DNA from: Phoronis australis | Lineage: Eukaryota; Phoronida; Phoronidae | Direction: 5' to 3' | Assembly (NCBI GenBank): GCA_002633005.1 | Contig: NMRA01000111.1 | Span: 87,855-151,854, forward strand | Length of the DNA stretch: 64,000 nt | Shown: piece after piece, positions 36,301 to 48,100 of the stretch | How positions within the stretch are numbered: position 1 is the stretch's first letter | Layout: the number at the start of each line of letters is the position of its first letter | Position numbers and translations under genes: made by a program | The notes under the pieces: model-generated | Told to the model about the DNA's origin: nothing | Seen by the model: the letters and a program-made list of their open reading frames with translations, nothing else | The model's database searches: none

Positions 36301-37960
36301 AAAGAGTTTCAAGTATTGGATTGTTGAATTGTGCTTATTTTGCTCTCCCGCAATGTATTGGCTAGATTCAACTGGTGACCAGTTTCATTTTAAAATGAGT
36401 AGTTCTTGAAAGTGACTAATTTTGAATCTGAGAAGTGTAATAATAGATTTTTAGTTCTCTTGATATACACTGTATTCACTGCGATTCTTTAAAATTTCCC
36501 CAGATGTATCCAAACAGTATCCACATCACTGCCGTGTTAGTCGACTGGGTAACGCGCGCTGGTCGACCAGCAAAAGGGGTCGCTACCACTTGGCTTAAGT
36601 CTAAGATTCCCACCAACGGACTCAAACCAACAGTGCCTGTGTTTGTCAGAAAATCCACTTTCCGTCTTCCTTTCAAACCAACTACTCCCGTCATCATGAT
36701 TGGGCCGGGAACTGGAGTGGCCCCGTTCAGGGGATTTGTCCAACAGAGGGCATTCGATGCTGAGGCTGGTATGATATTTGTTTGTTAAGCAGTAAAAGGA
36801 GAATGTAAGTTTCAGATTTGCCTCTAAAGTAGATAGTGTCCCATGTCTGTAATTGTTGTGATCTTGTCATGTGGACTGAATGATTGAAGCTATTTTAATT
36901 AATATTTGATGCAAAGGATTTTCTTTTTGCTTTGTTTGCCTTCATTCTGAAAGGTTTTTTTTATTTATTTGCAATAATTCTAAAATGAACATAAAATTAT
37001 GATTTTAAATTTGTAGTGTCGTGAAAATGCAGACACAAAATTTATGTGAATGTTATAAATGAACAAGGTTTATCTTAAGTCGTGATAGTTCTGTAATATC
37101 GTTAGTTCCAGTCTTCTTCTCCTATGCAGGCAAACCAGTTGGTGATACTATTCTGTACTTTGGCTGTCGCAAAGCTAAAGAAGACTTCATTTATGAGGAT
37201 GAACTTCGGAAATATGAGAGCGACAAAGTGTTAATCCTGCACACAGCATTCTCTCGTGACCAGGCTCACAAGGTCTATGTACAACATTTACTGGAACAGA
37301 ACAAAGATGAAGTGTGGAAGGTCTTGGATAACAATGGCCACTTGTACATCTGTGGGTGAGTGTGAAGTTGGGGAGATATTGGGTTCATACATATCTGGGA
37401 GTAAGGATTAGAGGTGTTGGATAACAATGGGTTCTTGTTTATCTGCAGGTGATTGTGAAGGTAGGGAGATATTGGATTCTTATATATCTGGGACTAAGTC
37501 TTGGAGATCTTGGATAGCAATGGGCACTTGTTTATCTGCAGGTGATTGTGAAGGTGGAAGATATTGGGTTCTTATATATCTGGGAGTAAGGATTGGAGGT
37601 CTCGTATAACAACAGGCACTTGTTTATCTGTGGGTGAGTGTGAAGGTGGGAGATATTAGTGGACTTCAGTATATCTGTGAATGACTGGAAGATCAAAACT
37701 TTAAATCGACTGATAGCAAATACACAGAATGATTTTGGATTGACAGCTTTGCACTTTATTCATTCAATGACACACAGTGTAAACATTGGTAGAAAGCTTT
37801 GCTTTTGCATTACAGTGATGCCCGTAATATGGCACGAGATGTCCACAAGACAGTTGTATCTATTCTGGAAGAGTGTGGAAAAATGACTGAGGAACAGGCG
37901 GAAAACTATGTGAAGAAGCTTCAGGCCAAGGGGAGGTACTCAACAGATGTATGGAGTTAA
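24361..37960 (+). CDS. POR: NADPH-cytochrome P450 reductase
   Basis: ER-anchored diflavin enzyme that passes electrons from NADPH through FAD and FMN to microsomal P450s and other acceptors. Coding exons: 24361-24521, 25530-25587, 27127-27255, 28763-28912, 29613-29737, 30144-30233, 30608-30706, 31489-31605, 32788-32906, 33228-33409, 36024-36173, 36504-36768, 37130-37355, 37816-37960. All are GT-AG and phase-consistent, giving 671 residues (human is about 680). Order: N-terminal anchor (ILGALIGFIFYWLFI); FMN domain with SQTGTAEEF, ATYGEGDPTD and LGNKTYEHYNAMG; connecting domain; FAD motif RYYSISSSPK and GVATTWL; NADPH site GPGTGVAPFRGF and YFGCRKAKED; C-terminal DVWS, whose tryptophan stacks on FAD. 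No break or missing key residue is seen. An upstream leader exon may add three residues (see 22383). Confidence 0.97.
26737..26932. repeat. 32-bp minisatellite
   Basis: Six units of AACAAAGCCCCTTACCATTC plus TAAAACTGCTCT in the POR intron before the exon at 27127. Units are almost identical, so recent. Confidence 0.9.
27127..29737 (+). CDS. POR: POR FMN-domain exons
   Basis: Three exons (27127-27255, 28763-28912, 29613-29737) encode the flavodoxin-like half. GSQTGTAEEFAGRL is the phosphate-binding loop. MATYGEGDPTDNS and LGNKTYEHYNAMGRYVD supply the loops that pack against the isoalloxazine ring. The last exon ends in the acidic GEGDDDA, which continues N-IEED in the next exon. Its donor (GCAAA|GTAAGTC) is also the first unit of a minisatellite. 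Confidence 0.93.
29731..29900 (+). repeat. ~22-bp minisatellite seeded by POR donor at 29737
   Basis: Exon end and donor ATGCAAA|GTAAGTCAAC is followed by about seven variants: ATGCAAAGTAGGTCAATG, ATGCAAAGTAGGTTAATG, TTCAAAGTAGATCA and others. Many keep an AAAGTAGGT donor-like core. Confidence 0.8.
30985..31218. repeat. 39-bp minisatellite
   Basis: Six units of GATAACGCTCAATTCCATAT plus AGGCAAAGGAAGGAAACAC, differing at a single base. Located in the POR intron between 30706 and 31489. Confidence 0.95.
31489..37960 (+). CDS. POR: POR FAD/NADPH-domain exons
   Basis: Seven exons encode the ferredoxin-NADP+ reductase-like half with its helical linker. Landmarks in order: DAGDHVAVYP, the PCPSTYRTILSHY linker segment, RYYSISSSPK (FAD), RAGRPAKGVATTWL, VFVRKSTFRLP, GPGTGVAPF (NADP), FSRDQAHKVYVQHLL, LYICGDARNMARDVH and terminal YSTDVWS. 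The 2.6-kb intron between 33409 and 36024 hosts a dispersed repeat with a nested MITE. Confidence 0.93.
34043..35690. mobile_element. dispersed repeat family A, copy 2 (inverted, with nested MITE)
   Basis: Reverse orientation relative to copy 1. It starts ATATGTGGACGCATTATGCC and a CCGGCGTCCG tract, and ends GTGGGTGCATTTCAATGCTC then CGCGTTGC. Modules with the inverse core (GCGCCACCTAGTGG and variants) start at 34750, 34907, 35054, 35183, 35334 and 35590. A 399-bp MITE is inserted at 34218. It occupies the POR intron between 33409 and 36024. Confidence 0.7.
34218..34616. mobile_element. 399-bp hAT-like MITE, 6-bp TSD ACGACT
   Basis: Inverted ends CAGGGCTTGGAAT / ATTCCAAGCCCTG. ACGACT is duplicated exactly at 34212-34217 and 34617-34622. 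CGCGGAAA-type phrases lie inside the left end. It is nested in repeat family A copy 2. Confidence 0.85.
37323..37645 (+). repeat. 93-bp partial-exon tandem array at POR donor 37355
   Basis: Exon tail LDNNGHLYICG plus donor GTGAGTGTGAAG (37323 on) recurs at 37418, 37511 and 37604. The copies still read LDNNGFLFIC and LDSNGHLFIC. Two copies have TGTGGGTGAG changed to TGCAGGTGAT. Confidence 0.85.
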
Positions 37961-40500
37961 TGGCCAATCAGGTCGCATAGAACTGAGAGTGGTGACCTAT
38001 CAGACCTCAAGTAGTTAGAAGTGTGACCAGCAATATGTCGCGTAGTAAAAGGAAAGTCAAAAGTCGTAATTGTTTCAAGTGATCACTTTAACTTGGCTGA
38101 AACGATCAATGAGTTTTGAAAGGTGCATTTCACTGCTGTTTACCCATCACTGTTGAATTCTTAACCAAAGCGGTAGTGGATGTAAAAACATTACTGTGCT
38201 CATCGACCTTGAATTGTTACGGATTGAGCTGGCAAGTTACAGGCAATGCGTAAATAAGTTTTTGGTTTCAATATTCATGTTGATAATAGTAGAAAATATG
38301 ATACTGATTTTATGAGGGCGAAGGACCTTTCAATTTTCGTTTTTTAGCCAGCTGTACAGGATGAAATGTAGGTTGAACATTTAATTTTTCCTTGACTACT
38401 GTGTCTGCAAGACAATACTGGGTAATTACACACAATCTTTTTCTCTCAATCTTCTGAGTACACATGTTATGTACAATTTTCCTCAGACCACGGCAGATTG
38501 AGTTCTTTTATTCTTTTCAACACACCTTGTGTTCACAGTAATGTTATAAGTTCATATTTTCTAGTCGTATTGTAATCTGGATTTTGTGTAAAATTAGTCG
38601 ATCACGAGTTAGAACACTATTAGCTTCAGTAAAGTTTTGCACTCATCTAATATTGAGAGTGGTTTACTGGCTAACAGTTATCCATGACGGAAGACATGCA
38701 TTCCATGATAAAGTTCAGAATTATGTACATTGTACACTTTCTGTGAACTCTTGACATTTTTTTGTATTCTGTTGGACAACATTTGTTCACTGTTTTTTAT
38801 GAGTGCAGCAAGTGTGAATTTTTAAAAACAATGCGTATTTCTAGAATTTGTGTAGTGTCCACCTTGTAAAAATCACAAGCAAGTGGTGTGTCGCAAACTT
38901 TTTCTCATTTTCAATTATTTGTCGCAATTCTGCAGACTTGTGCTTTAAATACGTTGAGATAAATTACTAAATATTTGATTGATGCTGAGAAATGCCAGAA
39001 TGAGCTCCCGAAAAATACATTAATTTTAGCTCAGATATTTTGTGTACGCTGTCTGTTTTATATTTTGTTATGTGAGCCAGAGGCCACTTACTGGAAATGA
39101 AGGCTACTGTACGTATGTCTGGAGTGCAGATGAGCAATCAGCGTTTGTGCAATGATATTATTTTGTGTTGTTCTTCTTTAGGCTATCCCATTAGATTACA
39201 TGTCTGTGTGTAATTATGTAAGTTGAATTGTGAAGCACTATCTGCACATTCTTATTAAGGGTTATACAGCTTTGTAATAACTGTCATTATTCAGGGTGTG
39301 CAAACTGGTGCGTGAGCATAACTGTTCGAGCTCAATATTACTTTTTGTTTGAGACAGGGCAGTAAGGATTATGCTCCATTTTTCGTTCCACTTGGAGTAG
39401 TTGTATATGGTAATCAGACCACTGACTACATATTCTGATTGCTATATTCAATTTAGTATACGAAGTTGTAGTCTGTAGTCAGGGCTCAACAAAATGTAGC
39501 TTTTAACTGAATTGGTCGCTGTGGATGAATGCTTATCTGTGATGTGAATTAGACGGGATTTGAATGGAAAACATATCTATCTTCTTGACGCATTATAGTT
39601 GTTGGCTGTGTGTGTAAATCTTCTGAGACGTCCCGATGCCATTTCAAAAGATATTTATGGCAACATATTTTGGTTTTTGACAAAAAATCCCGTCAAAGTA
39701 TGATTTTAGTCTCCTGTGTATTTGCAGTTGATGGATTTAATTTCATGGATTATGTAACATGTGGGTATACTTGAGGAAATTCACATCAAGCACATGTATC
39801 GTTTCTGGCTTGTAGAACAAGGTTTGCATCTTTGTGATATTTATTAGAGCAATTAAATAGCAAGACTGGTTAATTTGATTCTGTAGATTTGTTTGGGTTA
39901 CCAGAAGAATGCTAATTATTTTATCTTTAATCCCTAATGGATTGATTATTTTTAATATATTTTGACTTGTGAAATTTTTTTCTGGAATGCTAAATGTGAA
40001 GTCGCAAATCGTTGTTGTATGGCCCTGTGAGTGACATGTTTGTTACTATGGCAGTGCGTGTAAAATATTTTGTGCTCGTAAAAATGTTAATGGCAAATAG
40101 GATGAAGTTTATGGTTAAAGTGTATCTTTGGTGTAGAATATTCCATGTATGACATTTTATTTGTTTATTTTTCATTGTGCATAGTGAGAGACTATTTTTA
40201 AAGAATTAAGCATATCAACACAGTTAGTTAAATTTTAATTTAAAAAAAATATAACTGTGTCAATACGTTTAGTTCACGACGTTAGTTGTAAAAAAAATTT
40301 AATTGTGTCAAAGTTCATTTGCCGTCAACTCCATTCACCACATCAGTCCTCAATATGTTCTTTAACTGGTGGTGTGCACATTAATGTGGTCATTTCACTG
40401 TCACTGGGTTGGCGTGCAACTAAATTGTAGAGTTGATTATCTCTGGAATGTTTCTGATTTACTGTTTTAAAATGTAATTAATATTTTGATAAGGAATAAA
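37961..40500 (+). other. POR: POR 3' UTR
   Basis: A 2.5-kb AT-rich stretch after the POR stop, with no splice-like or coding structure. It ends at the AATAAA at 40495-40500, followed by a T-rich downstream element. A second possible signal, AATAAA, lies near 40640. The true end is inferred. Confidence 0.5.
40495..40500 (+). terminator. POR poly(A) signal
   Basis: AATAAA with GT-rich sequence within 30 bases downstream (ATGTGTGGATGTTATC). It is the best candidate for the POR transcript end. Confidence 0.45.
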
Positions 40501-40649
40501 ATGTGTGGATGTTATCATTTCTGTTTTACATGTAATGTCCAGTCTTTAAATTATTTGATTCATGGCCCCAACTTATACCCAATTGAGGTTCTACCCTTTC
40601 GAATCAATTAATGGAAGCTCTACTTTCCAGTATAACAATAAATTATGAA

Positions 40650-43479
40650 ACCTAGTTGTGTGTGCTAAAGGGAATGCAGTCAGTTCAGATGTTATGTTTA
40701 GTAAAAATGCAGCTTCCTGGTTACAATGGAGATACATTTTTCAATGTTTAATTAATATTTCCCTAGCGAATATTTATTATCCATGGAAAAAAGAATGTGT
40801 GACACGGGTGGCTCAGCAAAAGAATGTGACGTGGGTGGCTCAGTGAAAGGCCGCCATTTTGTGTCCACATCCTCTTCGATTGAGCAAAAGCAATGCCCTA
40901 CTCTCTTCTAAAGCATTACAAAACTAGACCAAGCAAGAACAGATTCTTGAAACCATATGCAACAACAAGTTGATTTAGTTTTGTTACGAAACACTTTTAA
41001 CTAACTAGGTCTCTTAGTACTTTTTATTGTGATAAATCATCTTGTTCCAGTTGAACTCGTTTGTAACTTACTGTTGCATTTTAAAAAAAGGTTGCAGAGA
41101 AGACATAAAAAACTTAATTTGCTTTCGTTCTGCACACATTCTATTTTAACAATTTCTTAACAGCAAGACAACAAAACAGTCTGTGGGATAAAGTTTGCAT
41201 GGGAGCCACAGCCATACGTAGTAAGACAGACAACTATATTGTCCAGGTGACATCAGTCCTTGTTGGAAGTGCCAGCTTTCAGTGCTTAGTTATTCAAGTC
41301 CAGAACCAAGTTTTTGAAGAGACTTTAGTCTTTAGCCAAGTCAGAAATCTGACAACAAATAGGCATAAGTTTTTAGTCTTTTGGATTTGGCCTTCTATCT
41401 AGTCGAGCAGATCACAGATTTGTCTTCAGGTGAAAGTCAATAGATTCTTCAAGAAATGAGCCAAAACATATACTGGCATCAGCTAATCTCCACTAGCAAC
41501 TAGTCTATATTGAAACCAGACGTTATTAAAAAGTACAAGTCAAAAATCTCAAAGCTGAAGATCAATTGGAGACCATACCCTTCACATGCAGAGGTGTTGG
41601 TAGTCACTTTGCCAACTACACATCTGCAACTGCAGCACAGTCTGAAAGTATCCAGACAAAATGAACCTGAATTTCTCATAACTACAGAGCGGAAAACTAA
41701 TTCATCATTAGAGAAGGCTTCCCTCGCGACCGAGAGTTGTCTCCCCTCATGGCTGAGAATGAAGAGGAATTAACAGGAAATTAAACGCAAGATGACCAAG
41801 CCATTCTGAAATTAGAATTTTGCTGTCCCAATAGTTATAACCTGTAACTTTTGCCATACACGACAAAGAAATATTTTGTACTCTAGTTGATGGGGAGATG
41901 GAAGACATTACTGTGCACCGCGTCTGTGTTACCCGAGCTATTGTTCACTGCAGAGATGTGACCAAGACATCGTCTTCCTGGTATCGTATAGATCGGAGCG
42001 CAAGTGATTAAAATCGATCAAAATCAAAAGAGCAAGTCAGTGCAATGGCAAGACGCAGAGGCCTCACAATAACGCAGTCGGTCTCCGAAGCGACGAATGG
42101 TACATAATGAAGACAATTGACAAAATGACACACAACTCCCCATTATTATGACTGGCCACAGGTGGAATTCATCGTTGTAAAAGCTGAGGGCTACGGGAAA
42201 AGTTGGAACAACGCCTCACAAAACGCCACCATGACGGGCAAACAGAATTTTGACAGATTATTTCAGATGTGTATTGAACAAAAAGTTATCTTAACAATCA
42301 ATTTATTACGCAAGTTGTACATTACATACCTTTCTTACTTACCAGAATGTACACTTTACCCAATGCAAGTAAAAAAACTTGTATTCATATCTACATTTTT
42401 ACAATGGTAGCTTTTGAAAATAATGTCTTTTTTACAACAATAACAAGATTTTTACAAACTTGGCATTTCTTCAGTAGAGAATTCAAATAAGGAGACACGC
42501 TTATCACATTGTACTAGCAAAGCACTCTAATACAAAACTAGCAATTTCAGCAATCTAATGATCTAACGCATTAGAACTTTAATTATGCTAATTAGTCCCA
42601 AGAGAAGCATCAGATCTCTGGCTTAGCGTTTATGGAGCCTACGTCGTTGAAATTAGAAGTCCAACAAAAGAATTAACAAGTGTGGCCAATAATCTGTTGC
42701 ACCATACTAAAATACAACACTGCCAGAGTACCATGCGCCATACTGGTTAGCAGCTATGAACCTCATCGAAGCTGGAATGGACCACATACTGAAAACATTG
42801 CCAAATTTACAGAACACACTCCAGAATTCTAAACATTCACCTAACTCTACAACTGATCAATGGCTTTACCAGCTCTAGCTCCAAGTGCAAAATTATCAGA
42901 ACCTTAAACTTGTGTTAAAATTACAGTAGCAAACCTACAGTACTAGTAACCCCTTAACAGTTTACTTGACTGAAGCTGCCCACACACAAGCACGACAAGT
43001 AATGGCAAAAAAATATATATTATCCAACTGATTCAATGCACCACACAGTTCTGATTACCTTCATGTTGGCCACCTTTAGGTGATTAAAGACAACATTTTA
43101 GGGAAGACTGCAAAACAAGTTACAGGCCATCAAATGCTTAGTGTCGGACTTTACGCACGTGTGTACTGTGAAAGCAGTAGATTAAAAAAATTTGCAGACA
43201 AGTTTTATGGGTGACAACGGAGGTATGTTTAATGATATGCTGAATATTTTCAAACCTTTAATGGTACACCCTTGCTTAAATCTGACATGAGCTTCCTCTA
43301 GGACCTTTCCCATAGGCAAGATTCACAACTGCAACAATGCAGTTATGTCATATTGACTATCTCAGTTCAGTATAAATAATGTGAAGAACACAGAATCTGT
43401 TCACAGCTTTACATTAAACAAGATCTCTCACACAAGTGTCATTTTATGACGCATCACCGTGTACATGTTTCTGATTGAA
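40650..43479. other. convergent POR-SETD1 interval, no gene recognised
   Basis: About 2.8 kb between the two facing 3' ends. Short open frames (for example near 41510 and 42162) have no recognisable family, start context or splice partners. A small duplicated phrase, GGGTGGCTCAG, occurs at about 40808 and 40830. The SETD1 3' UTR may run into this interval; a TTTATT (minus-strand AATAAA) also occurs at 42302. Confidence 0.5.
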
Positions 43480-43485
43480 TTTATT
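43480..43485 (-). terminator. candidate SETD1 poly(A) signal
   Basis: TTTATT on the plus strand (AATAAA on the minus strand), 311 bases after the SETD1 stop. It lies just past the stop-derived tandem array. Another candidate lies at 42302. Confidence 0.35.
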
Positions 43486-43516
43486 ATTGCATCAAATCAC
43501 AAAAATGCGCTAGTTC

Positions 43517-43835
43517 ATGGTCCCTCGACAACTATGGGCACCGCACAATAACTCAGGGTTCCTAGGTAGTTGCAGATACTACACAGCAATTCAGAGTCTC
43601 TCAAAAACCATGGACACCACACACCGTGTTAAGAGTCCCTTGACAGACGGGGGAGACTGTTCACCTAATTCAGGTTTCGTCGGCAGTCACAGACACCACA
43701 CACCTTATTTTGGGTGCCTTGACAGTAATTCAGGACTCTTGGAAGGACACCACACATCTTCTTCAGAGTCCTTGACAACTGACAATACCGCATGCCTAAT
43801 TCAGAGTTCCTCGGCAGTTGGGTGCACCACACAGA
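43517..43835 (-). repeat. ~40-bp decayed array seeded by the SETD1 stop-codon region
   Basis: The last codons of SETD1 (plus strand CTAATTCAGAGTTCCTCGGC, then AGTTGGGTGCACCACACA) recur in worn form about six more times towards 43517. Examples: CTAATTCAGGTTTCGTCGGC, AATTCAGGACTCTTGG, CAATTCAGAGTCTCTC, TTCTTCAGAGTCCTTGAC, each followed by GACACCACACA or similar. Confidence 0.7.
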
Positions 43836-45189
43836 CAGGGTATCTTCTCATCCTCGATAGGGAACTTGTAGTCATATGTTATTTCTTCATTCACATCAAT
43901 CTCCCGTCGACTGTAGATGACTATTTTCTTCTCATTCTCCACAGTGATTACTTTAGCATAGCAGTTAGGCTACAGAAATAGAGAAAATTTACACTGTAGC
44001 TGCCAAACAGCCAATTCGAGTCACCTTCCATAGAATGTAATTGCCCTCAGGCTACCCGACCGTCATGGCTGCCGTACTCAAAAACAAAGTTTCTCACTTT
44101 TAAACACAGCTCACTAACTCGATAAACTCTGTTCATCACTCATCAATGTGGCTCAGCCAACGCCAAACTCAGCGTCGGACTCACAAAACATGGCTTATGC
44201 ACACAAAAACAGCTCGCGGCTCACACACACAGCTCACTGACTGACCAACATGGTACATGGACATGGAGTATGTGCATTGTGTTTGAAAGTCTGTCACAAG
44301 TTTCTTCGGTGTGTAAGTACTCTTTGGCAAGGCCAACAATGTTTTCCGTTGGGAGCTATGTTTGTGTGTTCAAGCATGAGTTTTAAGTTGATGAAGCAAG
44401 TTAAAAGGGTCTGAGATTGGTGTTTTGAGTGAAGAACTATGTTTAGGCGAGCGACAGCAGCATTGTTCTGGTAGCCTGACCTTCACATACGTCTGCTCAA
44501 TAGATGGCAATACTGGATGAACACCAACCAGTCAAAGTGCTTATATGCCATTTGTCAGGTAACTAAATTAGTCTCGGCATTCTGGTAGGAAATTAGGTTG
44601 CTATTGCTCACATTTCTTTACTTAATGACATTATGCTTAGGGCAGTTTAGACTAGCTTGCTAAATACATGTCTCATCAAACAATAGAAATGGATTTTTAT
44701 GCTCTCCTAAATCTTGTAACATCGGCTAATCAGGACTAGTGCACACAATAATCTTTACTTAGTTTCTATCATTAAATGTAAATTTACTCCCTGTTAAATT
44801 CGACAAACTGACTGAAGTTGCAATGAACAACATGGTTTGCTAGAATATGCAACAACTTAAATACTCAAAAGAGACAATCAAGAGTAATTCATTCAATGGA
44901 GACAGAAACACGTCATAAACTTCCAACTCACATTACAGCTGTGGTTGATGAAGCGCGCCAGGTTGCCAGTCTTTGTTGCGTCAATGATGTTAGCGTTGTC
45001 GACACGGAACAGATAGCTGCTGCCAATGCCCTGTACCTCGTAGGCTTTTTCACGCTTGTCCGCTACAGACTGCCGGATCAGCTGGCCGACATACTCAATC
45101 ACCATCTGGTCTGCCGGAATGGGTTCCAGCGCAAACAGACCCCAGTCGTGGATAGAACTCTTGGCAAACTTAATGTTTTTCTTACGGAA
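43796..45189 (-). CDS. SETD1: SETD1 catalytic SET and post-SET exons
   Basis: Exons 44932-45189 and 43796-43969. The first holds [20 protein letters not shown], the SET-I segment and [12 protein letters not shown]. The second opens with [11 protein letters not shown], so the NHSCNPNC S-adenosylmethionine pocket spans the intron. It continues with [17 protein letters not shown], which carries the catalytic tyrosine region, and the zinc-binding post-[13 protein letters not shown]. The stop TAG is at 43796-43798. All residues expected for activity are present. Confidence 0.95.
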
Positions 45190-48100
45190 CTGCAAGGGAG
45201 GATATGACGAAATGAATGTCTGTGTGAAACCCAGCAGAGCAAGTGACCAATTCAACAGCATTTTGCATTCAACTATTACTTGCTTGTGCGACAAAACTAG
45301 TTGCATGTAAAATTGTGTTTAAATCCATACTTTGATTTACCAGCTTCAAATGTTTGATATCATCATTTCAACATGAAAATATCTGAAAACCAAATCTTGC
45401 AAGATCATGCATGACATATGTCTCTTGAAACTAGCAGTTACATGAGACATAATTATGATTATTTGCTTTTCACAACAGGATGGCATGACTTTTCAACCAA
45501 GAGTACAGTGAAATAAGAGACGATTCAAACTAAACCTAAAAATATTCAAAAATATTCCCACATTCCTCTTATTATCATGAAAATATGTCCAATAACAAAT
45601 ATCATTCTGACAAAAAGACACTGCAAATTAAACAATCCGTAAAAACCTGTTACCTTTAGCTGGTTGAACTTGAGTAGATCTCCAAGATCTAAGTCCCCAA
45701 ATGAAGCCAGAAGACGTCGCTGATCGTGACGTGCCTCACGTGATAAACTTGTCACAGCCAACTTAGTGTTCTTTGATGACGATTCCTGCAAACAGTCAAA
45801 CTGACACATATTAACCAAGAAAACAGAATGTGAAGTTGCAGCTAACGATTGTCCTACTGTTAAGCAAGTATCAAAACAATAGTGTTGGCCAGATCTCATG
45901 TTAACTATTATATCAGTGTGAAGCTTTCTTGATATATTTTTGTGAGCAGAACAGGATATTTTTGTTTACTCAATGAAAGTCACAAAGAGCAAAAAAATCA
46001 TAATTGACAACTATGAACTGTATTGCATCAAGTTTGCAACAACCAGTGTTACCATAAAAGTAACAAGGAAACTCCACTCAGTTCATAGTGCAATAGTACA
46101 TTGCAATAAAGAAAGAACACTAACTCAATCACTAAAAACTCGCACAAGGGCCTCCATATCAAACAAGCGGGGCTAAACGATGAGGTTTTCGAATATAAAA
46201 TAACTATAATTGCATGACCAATGATACTTCTGTCCTCTGATTGGCTAAAGCATGGCATGACATCTTCTGATATAGCATAACATTGACCAATGAGCATGTC
46301 AGTACATCACAGTAAGTAAGAACAAGCTAATCTAAAAGGAGACAATCAGAACAAGCTAATCTAAAAAGAGACAATCAGAGGAAAGAAGTATCAGTGGTCA
46401 TTTCATAAAACAATATAGGCCACTCCCTCAGGCGTATCAGGTCATGTAGACCAAGGGAGAGCAATATTGGCCAGAGTCTTTGACAATATTGGTCTCATTT
46501 GGTCCATACGAATCAACATCACCCTCATGATCCGTCTACATTATATAATGTAGCACAGTGTAACATTGAGTGATAAACAGCCTTACATTCAACGAGTCTT
46601 GCAGTGGTGTTGACACACTGTTATCCAACTGTCTAGTGCCTTTCATATATTTTGCCTTCTCCTTCATGCTGATCTTGTAGAATCCTTCAGTTCTGGCTGA
46701 GCCTGGGAATATGGAAAATTGTTGTCATCAACTGTAGCACTTCAAAATCATTATTTAAAATTAAGTTAGTTAAAGATTTTTTTCAAAAACTAACTGAATA
46801 TTACAATTCAGTAAATTTAAAAGACGGTACATTTTTTATTTGAGCTGACCTCGTAATGAACAAATACTTTAAGCTTTAGATAACCACTCCAATCATAGAA
46901 ACAAATTTGGTGAATCAAAAGGCCAATAAGTTTCGATTTTCTAAAGATTCATCTATTTAAGAGACAGTACTGAAGAAAGGAATCACAACTGATGTGCAGT
47001 CTTCTTTAAAGACATACAACTTGCAAGAATATTAAACCAGAAGTGTGTACCTGTCCCGTGCAGCACAGCCGGCAGGTCATCTGTTTGACCCTTCCTCCTC
47101 CTCTTGGGAGGCGGGGTGGGATCTGGGATCTTAGTGGCGCAGTGGTCTACCCAGTGGGTGTAGTTCAACCAGTAGTAGGCCTGCAACAGATGTAGACATG
47201 AGATTTGTTGAATACGAGATGAGAGACATCTACTGATAACATCCTATTTTCCTGTTGAGCATGTTTCTAGTTCTGCATACTTCAACACAACACTAAAACG
47301 AGACAAATGTAGGAAGCTTAAATTCAAGGGGTGGGTAAAGAGGGATATTGTAGTCACCCGTGAAAATGTTTTCTATTATTGTGACTACATAAATAAATCT
47401 GCCTGCAAATGTGAACGTACATTTTGTGAAATAGGAAACCTAAGAAAATAAGATCTAACACGACCTCAATCACACAGTTTTTGCTGATCCTTATAAAAAT
47501 GAGACGTAAAGATGTGTAAAACATCATTGCTACTGCCAGAGCCAATACTAAACAATGCCGAGTATCCCTCTGCCATCTACTACGTACCTGATTCTCATAA
47601 CCCAGACTCTGATCATAACTCCTCTTTAAGTACTGTATGTCCTCATCATCCAGCCCGCTGGTATACATGTCATACACTAACTGCCTGTCCTCCATCTGGC
47701 CACGCTGACGGAACTTGGGTTTGGGTGGCGGCTTGGCAGGCTCTAGTAGACTAGCCAGCTCTCTGTTTACCTTCCCAGTCACATCCTTCAGTTTGGCCCG
47801 TGGTTTCGTTTCCTTCTGTGCCCCTTTCTTACCAGCAATTGGGGTTGATTTTGGTTTTTCTGTAACTGCTTCCTTCACCGTAGGTTTGGCCTGGCTAAGA
47901 GCAGGATCAGCCGTAGGTAACATGCAGTAACTGTGTTCAGTCAACACCTCGGGAACAACATAGACTGGTTCCACAGGAACTTGATCTTCCTCCACTTCTT
48001 CCACATCTTTGTCCTTTGAGTCGTCGGGTGGGGCTTTGGCAAAGTAATAGTTGTGTTCTGTCATTGCCTGTGAGCCTCGCTCATCCATGACTGGTGCAGA

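Noticed and set aside
41510-41773. Open frame in the POR-SETD1 interval
   Set aside because: Low-information sequence with no known domain; probably chance.
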